Of a DNA stretch of 64,000 bases, positions 42,999 through 54,155 are shown piece after piece. The DNA lies in the NCBI GenBank assembly GCA_026002815.1, contig BPGB01000008.1:1-64000 (forward strand), in the 5' to 3' direction. The stretch comes from Candidatus Woesearchaeota archaeon. Lineage in GTDB: Archaea > Nanobdellota > Nanobdellia > Woesearchaeales > UBA9642. The notes under the pieces were generated by a model. The model saw only the letters and a program-made list of their open reading frames with translations, did no database searches and had not been told where the DNA came from. The translations under genes and the position numbers were made by a program. The first letter of the stretch is position 1. Each line of letters opens with the position of its first letter.

Positions 42999-44345
42999 TT
43001 AATTATTGAATACGTTCTCTCTAAAAAATCTTATCAAATCCTCTCTATCATATATAGTTGATATAGCATCAGCAAGTGAATTCTGCTTTAAAACATCTCT
43101 AAACCAATTAGAGAAATCATTCCTTTCTAACGACACATGATGATAAAATGTATCGTCAGATATCTCTTTTAAAATATCATAAAACTCTATAACAGAAGAA
43201 GCAACATGACCATCTTTAAAATAAAATCTTTCTTCAGATTTACTAACACTATTATAAATAAAGTTATTAGCACTTAAATTGATATCACTTGCGCCGGGCA
43301 TATTGTTTGGTTTATCATTCTTAATAATAGGAACAAACATCGGAGCCTTTTTCTTAATATTATTGTAAGATTTAATATTAGCAGAATCAATATTAACAGA
43401 ATCAATATTAGCAGAATCAATATTGTAAGAACCATTGCTCATTTTTTTAGAATTATTTAATGCATTGGAGGCTGCATATACTTTATTGGATAGATTATCA
43501 GAAAAATCATTAGAATAAGTACTGTCAGAATTTAACAAAGAAGCGGAATTTTTTATTATATCATATTCTAATGCATCAATTATTGATTTAATGGCTTCAT
43601 TTTTCTTTTGAAGTATTGCCCAACACTTTTCAAGAGTCTTCAATTCTTCAACAACAACACTCTTAGAATAATTTAACCCATGATAAGTATAAAGCAATGG
43701 AATAATATTGTTTATTATAATCTTAATTTTTTCATTATTGTTTTCTGCAAGTGCCTGCTCTAATTCCTCGAATAAACTTTTTTGAGAACCTACTCTTCTT
43801 TCATATACTTGTTTATTTGATTCTTTATTAATACTTCTTATATTAGTATTACTACTGGATTGAAAACTACTCTGACTAGTAATGCCTTGCTCTCTTAAAC
43901 CCCCACTTATAAACCCTTCAATCGTGTCTCCTTTTTTATTACTAATATTGACATTCGAAGTATTATCAACATACTCATTACCAGCATAATTAGAATTATC
44001 AGAAGCACCATTAGAAATAGAATAATTATTATAGACAGAATCGATATTATTAGCGTTAGTTAATGCTTCAGTAGAATTATTACCTTTTATAAGATTAAGA
44101 TCCAATCTCGGAACATTAGCTGAAGAAGGCACATTGGGCAGATTAGGCATATCATTAGCATAATCTGTTCTGTATAATTTCGTATTTGAATCAGAAACCT
44201 TACTTGAATCGGTAGTATTAGATACACTTTTTAATGAATCACTATTTAAATCAACTGCCGGTTCTACTACATCTTTAGCTAAATCTGGAAGATTCCTAGG
44301 AACATCCAGAGTATTCACCTCTTTTTTCTTAAAAAAATCAAACAT
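42999..44345 (-). CDS. Cytoplasmic protein with DUF5752-like C-terminal domain
   Basis: 'FYFKDGHVASSVIEFYDILKEISDDTFYHHVSLERNDFSNWFRDVLKQNSLADAI'; long Asn/Ser-rich linker with 'NIDSANIDSVNIDSANI'. Confidence 0.6.
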   Translation of the reverse strand: MFDFFKKKEVNTLDVPRNLPDLAKDVVEPAVDLNSDSLKSVSNTTDSSKVSDSNTKLYRTDYANDMPNLPNVPSSANVPRLDLNLIKGNNSTEALTNANNIDSVYNNYSISNGASDNSNYAGNEYVDNTSNVNISNKKGDTIEGFISGGLREQGITSQSSFQSSSNTNIRSINKESNKQVYERRVGSQKSLFEELEQALAENNNEKIKIIINNIIPLLYTYHGLNYSKSVVVEELKTLEKCWAILQKKNEAIKSIIDALEYDIIKNSASLLNSDSTYSNDFSDNLSNKVYAASNALNNSKKMSNGSYNIDSANIDSVNIDSANIKSYNNIKKKAPMFVPIIKNDKPNNMPGASDINLSANNFIYNSVSKSEERFYFKDGHVASSVIEFYDILKEISDDTFYHHVSLERNDFSNWFRDVLKQNSLADAISTIYDREDLIRFFRENVFNN

Positions 44346-44396
44346 TTAACCTCCAAAGTATATGAAAAACTAAATTATTAGTACTTAAAACTCCGC

Positions 44397-45035
44397 TTAT
44401 TTTTTGTTACTCTTTCTAAAATCATTCTTACTAAAAAATTTTCTTCTTAGGGATATAATAAAACCTACAGTATTATTTTTTAATTTTAAGTTTTTAATTA
44501 TTACATTATGACTCATTCCAAGAATAGAATTGACTAATTTCAATAATTCTTTACTATTCTTCAAATCTTTACTATTGAAAGATTTATTAATTATTTTTTC
44601 AAGTAATATTTCCTTTATTAAAGGTGCATTCTTGAATTCTTTTTCCATAAGTAAATTATGTCCTATATAGTTTAAATTCTTATCTAAAATTAAAGAGGGG
44701 GTTTTTACATTCTCTAAAAAATAATTAATAATAGGATTATTAACACTATTCTCTAAAATACAAAGAACAGAAACTATTTTATCATCATATCTAACTGGTA
44801 TGCCCATAATTTTAAGACCGTTTTTAAGAGATACATTTATCAATTTACCATCATTAAATATTAGCGGTAAATGTTTTTCAAAAAATTCCGAAAAAACATT
44901 CTTATTACTTGGAAAAGCAGTATAACTTTGATTATGCCATACTATTTTAAAATCCTTATTAACTAGAAAACATACTTCAGACAATTCCGAGCACATATCC
45001 TCTAATGTCTTTAAGTCAACATCATATTCAGGCAT
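44397..45035 (-). CDS. PAS-like sensory protein (two PAS-like segments)
   Basis: 'CFLVNKDFKIVWHNQSYTAFPS' and 'TPSLILDKNLNYIGHNLLMEKEFKNAP'. Confidence 0.5.
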   Translation of the reverse strand: MPEYDVDLKTLEDMCSELSEVCFLVNKDFKIVWHNQSYTAFPSNKNVFSEFFEKHLPLIFNDGKLINVSLKNGLKIMGIPVRYDDKIVSVLCILENSVNNPIINYFLENVKTPSLILDKNLNYIGHNLLMEKEFKNAPLIKEILLEKIINKSFNSKDLKNSKELLKLVNSILGMSHNVIIKNLKLKNNTVGFIISLRRKFFSKNDFRKSNKK

Positions 45036-45106
45036 AACACACCCCTTTTTACTTTAACCCACTTATACTATTTTTTAAATACTTATGCAAGCATAATTTA
45101 TAAATA

Positions 45107-45152
45107 TTTAGTTTAAATGCTTAAAAAGATTTAGTTTAAATGTTTAAAAAGT
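45107..45152. repeat. Tandem 23-bp repeat (x2)
   Basis: atttagtttaaatg[c/t]ttaaaaag at 45107-45129 and 45130-45152, one mismatch. Confidence 0.9.
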
Positions 45153-45215
45153 TGTTTAAATATGAATCTAATAGTATCAAAATTTAAATATAAAGTACTA
45201 TAATTAAAATAATAT

Positions 45216-48200
45216 TTATTTTATCTCGTAATAAAAGCTTACTACATTGTTTGTTCCCTTATATTCTCTTAATTTTGCAGGTATTTTTATTTCATAACTA
45301 TAATTTCCAAACAAACCCTCATATGGAAGTTTTACTTCAGTTACAAATATTAAGTCTTCTTTATCGATAAAGTCATACTGGTCATTGAAGCTTAAATCAT
45401 CGCTAGTATCCCAAAGTATTCCAGTTCTAAAATAACTGCTATTAGTAGTATTTACAACAGGAACATTAAATATTAATGTCGAACTGCCATTAATGATCAT
45501 TGTATCAATAGGTGTATTAGTATTATTTGTCCATAATAAATCTATTGAATCAGGAAGACCAGTTATATTCAATGCTGAATCTATATCTGAAAAATCATTT
45601 GCAGTTGGTAAACCATTTTTATTTCTTCCTATGGATTGTAAATTTGTAAATGAGAATGAACTGTCTTTGTCTGCTATAAACAAGTACCCTTCATATGTTG
45701 TCATATTGCCAAACATTATTATGCTTTTATTGGCATCAGATCCTAAGAGTATGTCTGCAGTAACATTTCCATAATAATATTGATATATAGGCAGGATTAT
45801 TGAATTGTTTGCTTTATTGTTGTCTTCCAATGTTTCATTAATGGAATTATTTCCATCTAGAACTATAAAGATATTGTTTATACCCATATCAAGTATATAT
45901 GAAGTATTTATTATTGTTGATTGCTGTGGGTTGAGGAAAGCAATAGTTGTATTATAAAATTGTATTCCCCCATATAAAGGATCATTTCTGTAAAATTGTA
46001 TTAAGAAAGGATTCTCAGCAGGACTTAATCCTTGATTTGTTATGTTTACAAAGATAGTTATATTTTTCCCTTCTATATACGGAGGAGATTCAAACCATAT
46101 TGAAGACTCATTCAAAAATAAATCCGGTCCCGTTATGTTAAGAATATAATTGCTGGGAGCAAATGCACTGTTTCCAAAACTATCATAGCATAATACATTC
46201 CATTCATATAAACCAACTCTTAGATATATATTTGTAAAATTATTTGTAGCATTGTTCACAGGCGTGTTATTAGTTTGATTGGCAATTAATGTGGGAGTTC
46301 CATAATACAGTGTACAATTATTTAAATTCCAATCATACGGCTTATAAGAAAAATTAAAATATCCTTGACCTGCAATATGCATATTTTCTGGACTTATTAA
46401 TTCAACTATTGGCAGAGTATAATCAGGAGTTATTTCAAAATAGGAATAAGCTATATCGCTTTGATAACCTTCCTTATCAGCCTTAACTACTAAACTATAA
46501 TTACCTAATGTTTTATTAAATGTTGACCAATACCAAGTATATACTCCTAATGGAGCAGTTGTACTGCTAATATTTCCAACTAACTCTTCTGCATTACTAA
46601 TGCTATATGCCGGTTGTTTTTCTTCTATTAAAAACCAATTTATTGTATTTACTCCTGTTGTTGTTTGCTTGTCAAAAAATAAGTTTGTTATATTTGTTAA
46701 TCTTACAGTCATTAACACATTCTGGTATGTTGTACTTGCCTGATTACTAGACCATTTTTCAACATGGAAAGACTTTCTCATTATTACAGGATTTACTGGC
46801 ATATTAACATCTGCTGTACTGACAGTTAAAGAGCCATTTTGCACATTATAATTTTCAGGCAATTCAACTACAAACCACTCAACAGATGCTGTTCCGGAAG
46901 CTGCACCCCTTGAAATGTTTATCGTTGTGCTATTAACAAAACTTGCCCTTACCCAACTTGCTACAATATTGTTGCTTCCTGTTTCCGTTCTGCTTAATAC
47001 TATTAATGCTCTTGAAGTATTCACTGGATTAATATTTTGCAACGTAGATATTGTTGCAAATGTTACATTTCCTGATTGTACACGAGTATTCTTCCATTCT
47101 ACGACCTGATAAGATGCCGTGGCAGCTGTTCCTGTAGCTGCCCTTCTTAATGATATTGTTGTACTGTTTATGAATCTTCCAGTAAAATATCCTTGTATGT
47201 TGTTTCCTGCTGTTCCACTATTTACTCTTCCATCGATTATTAGGAATGATTCATTTAAATTTACTTCATTTATTGTGAAGTTTATCTCTGCTGTTGCTGC
47301 TGCTAATGCTCCGCTTCCACGCTGTACTGTAATGTCTGATCCTTCTATTAATTGCCAGCTTATATTTGCGTTTGTTCCTGAACCATACCTGTTGAATGTT
47401 ATCTGATTGTCTGTAGTCATTGAACTATCAAATTGTATTATCGTTGGAAGGCTTGAAGCAGCGTTTATAGTAAATAATACGAATGATTTGCTCCTGTTTG
47501 CTGTTTCAATGTTTGCAGTCAATGATGTTGTTGTACCTGCAACTGTTCCCCTCTGGACTTTTATTCCATTAACATTTATGCTTCCAGATTCTTCAGGTGT
47601 ACTATTATCATAATATATGTAGTAATTATTTGATTGAGATAATGCCGGAATATTAACATTGAACCAAATGTTACATGAGTCTATTGATTGGGATATTACT
47701 TCATATGGTAGTAAAATATTTTCTATACCATCAAAATATATTAGTCTTAGTTTAGTGCAATTGCTTATTGTTCCATTGAAGCCGGTAATGTTTAATTCTA
47801 TGCTTTGATTTAATGTTATATTGTATGTATTGTTTATTAGAATGTTCTTTCTATACTTATATGAATTATTCCACCAAGGAACTGTTGTATTTCCATTTAT
47901 TATGTATGCATTAAAATCTGCATTTAAGCTTTCTCCAAAAAAACCAGTGGTTGTTATGTTTATTATTGCTGTATCTCCAGACTGATAACTATTGTTAGAT
48001 AATGTTAGATTAGCAACAATTATTGAAGCATTTAATGCTGTAAAGTTTCTCGTTACACTAAAATTATAATTTCCCGCAGCATCATAACAATCTATATACC
48101 ATGAATAATTTCCTATTCCTAAATTAACTGTAAATCCTTGCAATACTCCTGTAGAGATATTGCTTGAATTGTCTATTAAGACACTATTTATGTATACTGA

Positions 48201-48881
48201 GCAATTTTGTATAGCACTTTTATCATTTACTATAAATTGCAAGTTTATATCTCCAAAGCTTACAAAAGAATTATTAACAGGACTGACAAGTATTATCTCT
48301 GGAGGCGTTATGTCAGTAACATTAAGGAATATCCTGTTTTCTGAATATGTATAATTTTGTGTTTCATAATAAATCGCAGTAATATTATATATTCCTGGAT
48401 CCTCGAAAAAAGTGTAATTATATATATTATCAATTCCATATGTACCATTATTGATAGTTATATTATTAATTAATAATTCAACATATCCCGAGTATGGAAC
48501 ATCTAATTGTAATGAAATATTTGCATAATTATCTTCTATTATTGTTTTATTATTGTTTATGCCATCTATTAATGCATATATTGATGAATTTGCCTTCGTT
48601 ATATTATAATAAAAATTTTGGGTATTATTGAAATTTCCTGCACTATCATTCATTATCCATTTATAGTAATATACTCCGGGAACAATATTTGATATCGTAT
48701 AATAATAAATCCTGTCTCCGCCATACTCGGTATAATTATCCAGCGTTATTGTGTTTATGCTTCCTGTTAGATTACTTTCAAACAATACAGTGCTTACATT
48801 AAAATTATCACCTATTGTTATATTAAAAGTGTAATTCCTTAATGCAAAAAATGTTGGGACTTTCAGGATACGCAGATACAT
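45216..48881 (-). CDS. C-terminal part of a giant Ig-like/DUF2341/CARDB surface protein ending in a module-B-like domain (same gene as 50403..54065)
   Basis: DUF2341-like 'WWNNSYKYRKNILINNTYNI', CARDB-like 'PDLFLNESSIWFESPPYIEGKNITIFVNITNQG', C-term 'YYGNVTADILLGSDANKSI...FVTEVKLPYEGLFGNYSYEIKIPAKLREYKGTNNVVSFYYEIK'. Confidence 0.75.
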   Translation of the reverse strand: MYLRILKVPTFFALRNYTFNITIGDNFNVSTVLFESNLTGSINTITLDNYTEYGGDRIYYYTISNIVPGVYYYKWIMNDSAGNFNNTQNFYYNITKANSSIYALIDGINNNKTIIEDNYANISLQLDVPYSGYVELLINNITINNGTYGIDNIYNYTFFEDPGIYNITAIYYETQNYTYSENRIFLNVTDITPPEIILVSPVNNSFVSFGDINLQFIVNDKSAIQNCSVYINSVLIDNSSNISTGVLQGFTVNLGIGNYSWYIDCYDAAGNYNFSVTRNFTALNASIIVANLTLSNNSYQSGDTAIINITTTGFFGESLNADFNAYIINGNTTVPWWNNSYKYRKNILINNTYNITLNQSIELNITGFNGTISNCTKLRLIYFDGIENILLPYEVISQSIDSCNIWFNVNIPALSQSNNYYIYYDNSTPEESGSINVNGIKVQRGTVAGTTTSLTANIETANRSKSFVLFTINAASSLPTIIQFDSSMTTDNQITFNRYGSGTNANISWQLIEGSDITVQRGSGALAAATAEINFTINEVNLNESFLIIDGRVNSGTAGNNIQGYFTGRFINSTTISLRRAATGTAATASYQVVEWKNTRVQSGNVTFATISTLQNINPVNTSRALIVLSRTETGSNNIVASWVRASFVNSTTINISRGAASGTASVEWFVVELPENYNVQNGSLTVSTADVNMPVNPVIMRKSFHVEKWSSNQASTTYQNVLMTVRLTNITNLFFDKQTTTGVNTINWFLIEEKQPAYSISNAEELVGNISSTTAPLGVYTWYWSTFNKTLGNYSLVVKADKEGYQSDIAYSYFEITPDYTLPIVELISPENMHIAGQGYFNFSYKPYDWNLNNCTLYYGTPTLIANQTNNTPVNNATNNFTNIYLRVGLYEWNVLCYDSFGNSAFAPSNYILNITGPDLFLNESSIWFESPPYIEGKNITIFVNITNQGLSPAENPFLIQFYRNDPLYGGIQFYNTTIAFLNPQQSTIINTSYILDMGINNIFIVLDGNNSINETLEDNNKANNSIILPIYQYYYGNVTADILLGSDANKSIIMFGNMTTYEGYLFIADKDSSFSFTNLQSIGRNKNGLPTANDFSDIDSALNITGLPDSIDLLWTNNTNTPIDTMIINGSSTLIFNVPVVNTTNSSYFRTGILWDTSDDLSFNDQYDFIDKEDLIFVTEVKLPYEGLFGNYSYEIKIPAKLREYKGTNNVVSFYYEIK

Positions 48882-50402
48882 TATAATAATATGGCGCTAT
48901 TGTATCAACTATAAAAGTATAATTTTCAGGAGCGAAAACGCCCTCTTGAAGATTCATCTTCACAATAAACATTCCAAACATAATACCCATTATTTAATGA
49001 TTGATTGAAATAATTTATTGTACCATTTATTGGAGTATCATTTAACTGAATTTGAGAGAAAAGAACCTGTGAAATTTCCATATAATGCACAGAATGATAA
49101 ATGATTATCTATTGGCTGATATGAGAAATATACATTAGAATTATTTAAATAAGTTGAATTTGGAGATACTAAGTAAACTATTGGAGAGGTCAAATCTATG
49201 TAAAAAAAATCTTGTGCTTGTTTGAGCATAATTTTTTTTCTGTAGTATTATCATAACAACCTATAGACCAATTATAATCTTGTTCTTGAAGATTAGTAAT
49301 ATTAAAAATAATTATAGTCATGATTAATTATTGTATAGTATGTATTGTTCAAAACATCGTTTAAGTATACTGAGCAATTTTCTATTCCTGTCGCATCATC
49401 TATCGTGATATTTAATAATACATAATTTTCTGGTATATGAATTTCCATCTGCAGGATAATTTATTGTTATTAATGGAGGATCATTATCGATTACATTAAC
49501 TGTTAAATTATACGTTCCTGAATATCCTATGTTTCCATTATTATCGTAACAAGAGATACTCCCAATTATATGCCCCGTTATTTAAGAAGTATGTAAAATT
49601 GAATACCTCACTGTCAGTTATTGTGTCTTTAAAGGATGCTGCCTCATTATTTATTATCAGAGAACAATTACTTATTCCTGACGTTACACCGGTTATATTG
49701 TCTGTAGCATTCCCCATAGAATACAACATTGTTTGTAGTATTTTCTAGTGTATTGTTCAAAGGAGCAACTAATTGTATGTAAGGTCCAGTATTGTCAACT
49801 ATAAAAAGTATAATTATATGTATTGAATCTTGAATTATTTGCAATATCTTGACATAATATATTCCATAAGTAAAATCCGTCACTTAATGTTACTGTGAAA
49901 TAATTAGGATAAGAATTATTTATAGTATAATTGGTTTGATTTAATGAAAAAGCACCAGTCCAATTACCCCATAATTCACATTTAGATATATTATGTGTAT
50001 CGCTTGGAGTATAATTGAATACGATATTGCTTTTAGTGAAAGTATTATTCTCTGGGACTATTAAATATTATTGTTGGGGCTAATGTGTCTGTTATATATG
50101 TGAAAAACATCTGTACTGTTTTCTTGAATTGCCAAAAAACATCGTAAGCGATAACTTTCCAATAATATACTTCATTGCCATCTAATGCATAATCTAATAC
50201 ATAATATGTTTGTGATAATGAATATGAATAATAATAAAAGTCTGGACTTCCAAATCCCGAGTCCTTGTCTATTATTATTGTGTAATTGGCAAAGTTTTCT
50301 TCTGATGGCTGCTGCCATGTTAAGTTTGGATTTAAAATGTTTGATATAGTATTATTTATTGGTTCTAATAATGTGAATTCTGAAGGCTGACTTGGGGTTA
50401 CT
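48882..50402 (-). pseudogene. Frameshift-riddled middle section joining 50403..54065 to 45216..48881; likely a consensus-error patch
   Basis: Removing one base from each of 12 homopolymer runs restores one continuous Ig-like reading frame; fragments are ORFs 49038..49229, 49541..49729, 49668..49883, 50045..50416. Confidence 0.8.
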
Positions 50403-53400
50403 TCAAAATAAAACATTTATTGAAAGATTACTCCTTTGTCCTAAAGTGTCGTTTGCAGATATTAATGTTATATTGTATATGCCTAATTGTATTGTATCAT
50501 TAAATATTGTATAGAATTCTGAACCACTTCTATTTAATGTAATATTTATGCTGGAAGAATTAGGATAAAATAGTTTGATATATGATTGACTAATATTCCA
50601 ACTGTCAGTTATTGTAGCATTAAATCTTATGCTATGTGATTGATTTATGATGGAAACATTTATTGCATACGATGAAATATTAGGAGTATAATAATTCTGC
50701 ATATATGTGAAGTTTGATGGTGCAAAAGCACTATTTGAAGAATTGTCATAGCATTGAACATTCCATAAATATTGCCCATCATTAAGATTTGAGATATTAA
50801 AATAATTATTTCCAGAAGATATATTAAAAAATGTTTGATTTAAAGTAAATGTTCCAGAGAAATTTGCAAAAAGACTGCAATTTATCAATATTGTATCCCT
50901 GTTATCATTGACTGTATAATTTAATGTATAATTTATGTTTTCAACTATTGAATTATTTAATGGATATGTTAGATTTATTATTGGAGGACTAACATCTGGG
51001 CATATTCCATCCCATCTTGAACCATTATAATAATATGTTTCCCAGACAGTGCTTCCTGAACTATTACTATAAGCTATAGCCCATGTGCCATTACATAAGC
51101 CAAGGTTTATATTGCTTGAATACCCTGCTAAGTCTAATATAAAATTTGTTGATGAAGGTGTTGTTGTTATAGTGAATGGTGCAACTACTTGTATTCCTGT
51201 TTCATTGTATATTCCTGCTTTTATTGTTGAATCACTGGTATCCCTCCATGCTACAACAAAGTAGCTTTGTGTTTTCATATCTATTTCCTGTATTGCTACT
51301 CTGCTGCTTGTTCCTGCGTTAGTGTCTATATCAGTAACTGCAAGCACTGTTGATAATGTTGCGCCATTAAGTTGCCTAACAGTTAATGTTATATCATTAT
51401 CTACGTAATCATAAAATACTATTGCTGTCCTATTATTTCTTAATCCTGTTGCTGCAACTTGTCCAAAATTTCCTACATTAGCATCTAGGTCTGTCTGTCC
51501 AACTATTGATGTGCCTGTTTCACTGAATACACGTACAGTTATATCATCTGAAGCGCCAGCATCATACCATGCGTAAAGCCATCTTAAAGGATTTATTACA
51601 GCGCATGAGACTAGGTTTTGATTTGTTAATTCCGGGGTCATTGAAGTATCTGCAGCTGTTTCTCCGGTGATAATTGTTCCGGTATTGTTGAATATTCTAA
51701 AATCTGCATCGAGATCTGCAGAATCACCATTAGCATAAACTACTACGAATCTATCGCCTAATTGACATACATCTATATCACTGTTTGTTCCAACAAATGG
51801 ATCGACACTTGTTTGTCCTATTACTGCATCTCCAGTCCTGTTATATATGTAAAAATAGTTTGCCTGAGAAGGCCCATCAAATGAGGCAATTATGAAATTA
51901 TTTGAATCAATAGGTGCTAATGCAACCCTGCTTCCAGAACTTCCTGTTGAATCTATTGTTATATCATTAACTATTACAGAACCATTTGTATCCATTATTT
52001 TAATTTTTAGTGGAAATCCTGTAGCTGCAGAAATCCACGCAATTACCACAGTATTATTGTCTATTGCTAATAAATCTACATCTATTGATTCGTTGCTGTC
52101 AAATGCTTCCACGAATCCCGGATCTCCAGGGTATAATTCAACAGAATATTCTTGGCCCGGAGTTAGATTCATATACAATTCCCATGTTCCAAAGCATTCT
52201 TGTGCTGTAAAATTCCAATCCTTGCACTTCCATAATTCTTTACCTTCAGCAATTGCTGTAAATGATGCGTTATCAAACTCCATGTCATATAGGTTTATAG
52301 CATATGCTTTTATCTGATTCTTGTTTTCAAGATATTTTTTTGATATTTCTAATGTATCAACACCTATCTCCAAAGGAGTATTAGAATAGTTATTATTAGG
52401 ATTGCTACTATCAGGATTGTTATTATAAGGATTGTTATTATTTATGGTATTATTTTTTTGAATATGTCTATAGCCGGATATTTTTATCTTTTTTATAGGA
52501 TGATTAATTAATTCTACATCAATATCATATATTTCATTATTTTTTATATCATTAGGAGACACTATTTGACCTGGTGAAAAATCCTCAAGTATGAAAGTAC
52601 TGTTAGTTAAATTATCCTCTAAATTATTATTTGAATTATTATTTGAATTATTAATCAAATTCTCAGGTATAATATTTATTAAATTATTAGTTGAAGTACT
52701 ATTTGAAATATTAGTTAAATTATTAGTTAAATTGTATGAATTTGAGTATGCATCATACTCATTATAATAGTTACTTCCATAGTTAACGCTTTGATTTTTA
52801 TAATCTAAATTAATACTGTTATGATTATTCTGATTGGTAATACGGGTATTCTGATTATTACTTTGATTAGAATTGTTGTTTATAACTTCATTATTTATTA
52901 TGTTTTCATTATTAATTAATTTATTTTTCAAATTTTTTCTAGAATAAAGTACTTTCATTTTTATATCTAAATCTTTTCCATTGCTGTCTAAAACTTTTAT
53001 AACACTAGAATAATATTTTGAATAATTTATTGAATAATTTTCGTAATTTGAATTGTATATATTATTTTCTAAAACACTTGGAACCTCTTTATAGACCATA
53101 TTATTAAAATCTTTATTTATATCATTATTTATGTCAGCATTTATAGTAATATTCACATTATTATTCTTATCAGATGAATTAATTGTAACGTTTATTGAGG
53201 ATTCATCAATTTCAGTATTTCTTTTATAACCTATAATAGTATCATTAGAATAAATAGTATCATTAGAATATTCATATATATCATAACATTCAAAATAATC
53301 ACCATTTATATACAATAAATAATTTCCTATATTTTGTGGATTCCAATTAACAATTTTTTCTCCAGAAGTCTTATAATAATATTTCTTTATTGAAACAGCA

Positions 53401-54065
53401 TCATTATATATTAACTCTAGATTTAATGAAAAATTGTTGTTCAAACCCTTTTTTGAAGGATCATGTTCTAAAGAATTATTAACTGAATAATTATTAGAAT
53501 AATTATTGTACGTATAATCACTTGATGAAAATTGACCTGAAGAGATGTAATAATCAGAGATATCTATTAATATAGTATCTCCTATATAATGCTTCTTGCA
53601 AGATTCATTTTTATTTATGTTATTTGCATAAACGAAAAAACTCTTCTCAGAAACTTTAACTCCATCATAGTATAATGTTATTAAATAATTGCTTGATTTA
53701 TCTGGATAAAAGAATACTTCCTTATCTATAATTCCAATATATTTATAAGAAAATTGTTCATCTGACAATGAGATATCCATATTTAATTTTGACCTATCAA
53801 AATTCTCTATTGCGCTATTGCTACCATAAACATCTATTTCTATACGTATCAAATCTGAAACAAAATAAAAAGGTTTATCTAATAATATTTCAAAGTTCAA
53901 ATCATCATATGACAAACCATTATTGTTATCATAATCAACAATATAGGATTGCGCGATAACTATTGATGATTCTATAAAAGCTAAAAATAATATAAAAATA
54001 AAACTATTAATAAATCTTTTATTATATATTTCACCTTCTTTTTTTGAAAAATTTTTTGCTTTCAT
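50403..54065 (-). CDS. N-terminal part of a giant surface protein: signal peptide, Asn-rich linker, beta-propeller-like region, Ig-like domains
   Basis: 'FINSFIFILFLAFIESSIVIAQS' signal, poly-Asn linker, repeats such as 'IDVDLLAIDNNTVVIAWIS', 'SDIDVCQLGDRFVVVYANG', 'GQVAATGLRNNRTAIVFYD'. Confidence 0.75.
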   Translation of the reverse strand: MKAKNFSKKEGEIYNKRFINSFIFILFLAFIESSIVIAQSYIVDYDNNNGLSYDDLNFEILLDKPFYFVSDLIRIEIDVYGSNSAIENFDRSKLNMDISLSDEQFSYKYIGIIDKEVFFYPDKSSNYLITLYYDGVKVSEKSFFVYANNINKNESCKKHYIGDTILIDISDYYISSGQFSSSDYTYNNYSNNYSVNNSLEHDPSKKGLNNNFSLNLELIYNDAVSIKKYYYKTSGEKIVNWNPQNIGNYLLYINGDYFECYDIYEYSNDTIYSNDTIIGYKRNTEIDESSINVTINSSDKNNNVNITINADINNDINKDFNNMVYKEVPSVLENNIYNSNYENYSINYSKYYSSVIKVLDSNGKDLDIKMKVLYSRKNLKNKLINNENIINNEVINNNSNQSNNQNTRITNQNNHNSINLDYKNQSVNYGSNYYNEYDAYSNSYNLTNNLTNISNSTSTNNLINIIPENLINNSNNNSNNNLEDNLTNSTFILEDFSPGQIVSPNDIKNNEIYDIDVELINHPIKKIKISGYRHIQKNNTINNNNPYNNNPDSSNPNNNYSNTPLEIGVDTLEISKKYLENKNQIKAYAINLYDMEFDNASFTAIAEGKELWKCKDWNFTAQECFGTWELYMNLTPGQEYSVELYPGDPGFVEAFDSNESIDVDLLAIDNNTVVIAWISAATGFPLKIKIMDTNGSVIVNDITIDSTGSSGSRVALAPIDSNNFIIASFDGPSQANYFYIYNRTGDAVIGQTSVDPFVGTNSDIDVCQLGDRFVVVYANGDSADLDADFRIFNNTGTIITGETAADTSMTPELTNQNLVSCAVINPLRWLYAWYDAGASDDITVRVFSETGTSIVGQTDLDANVGNFGQVAATGLRNNRTAIVFYDYVDNDITLTVRQLNGATLSTVLAVTDIDTNAGTSSRVAIQEIDMKTQSYFVVAWRDTSDSTIKAGIYNETGIQVVAPFTITTTPSSTNFILDLAGYSSNINLGLCNGTWAIAYSNSSGSTVWETYYYNGSRWDGICPDVSPPIINLTYPLNNSIVENINYTLNYTVNDNRDTILINCSLFANFSGTFTLNQTFFNISSGNNYFNISNLNDGQYLWNVQCYDNSSNSAFAPSNFTYMQNYYTPNISSYAINVSIINQSHSIRFNATITDSWNISQSYIKLFYPNSSSINITLNRSGSEFYTIFNDTIQLGIYNITLISANDTLGQRSNLSINVLF

Positions 54066-54123
54066 ATTTTAAACTTTTTCCTCTTTTAATTATTTCAGGC
54101 AATAAATATTAAAATATTATAAT

Positions 54124-54155
54124 GCCTCACCTATTTCAAACCTCCCCTATTTCAA
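54124..54155. repeat. 16-bp tandem duplication (14/16) spanning a stop codon
   Basis: gcctcacctatttcaa / acctcccctatttcaa; stop of CDS 54147.. lies inside. Confidence 0.85.

Noticed and set aside
48850-50420. Programmed translational frameshifting in the giant gene
   Set aside because: Twelve independent +1 homopolymer events in 1.55 kb fit consensus error far better.
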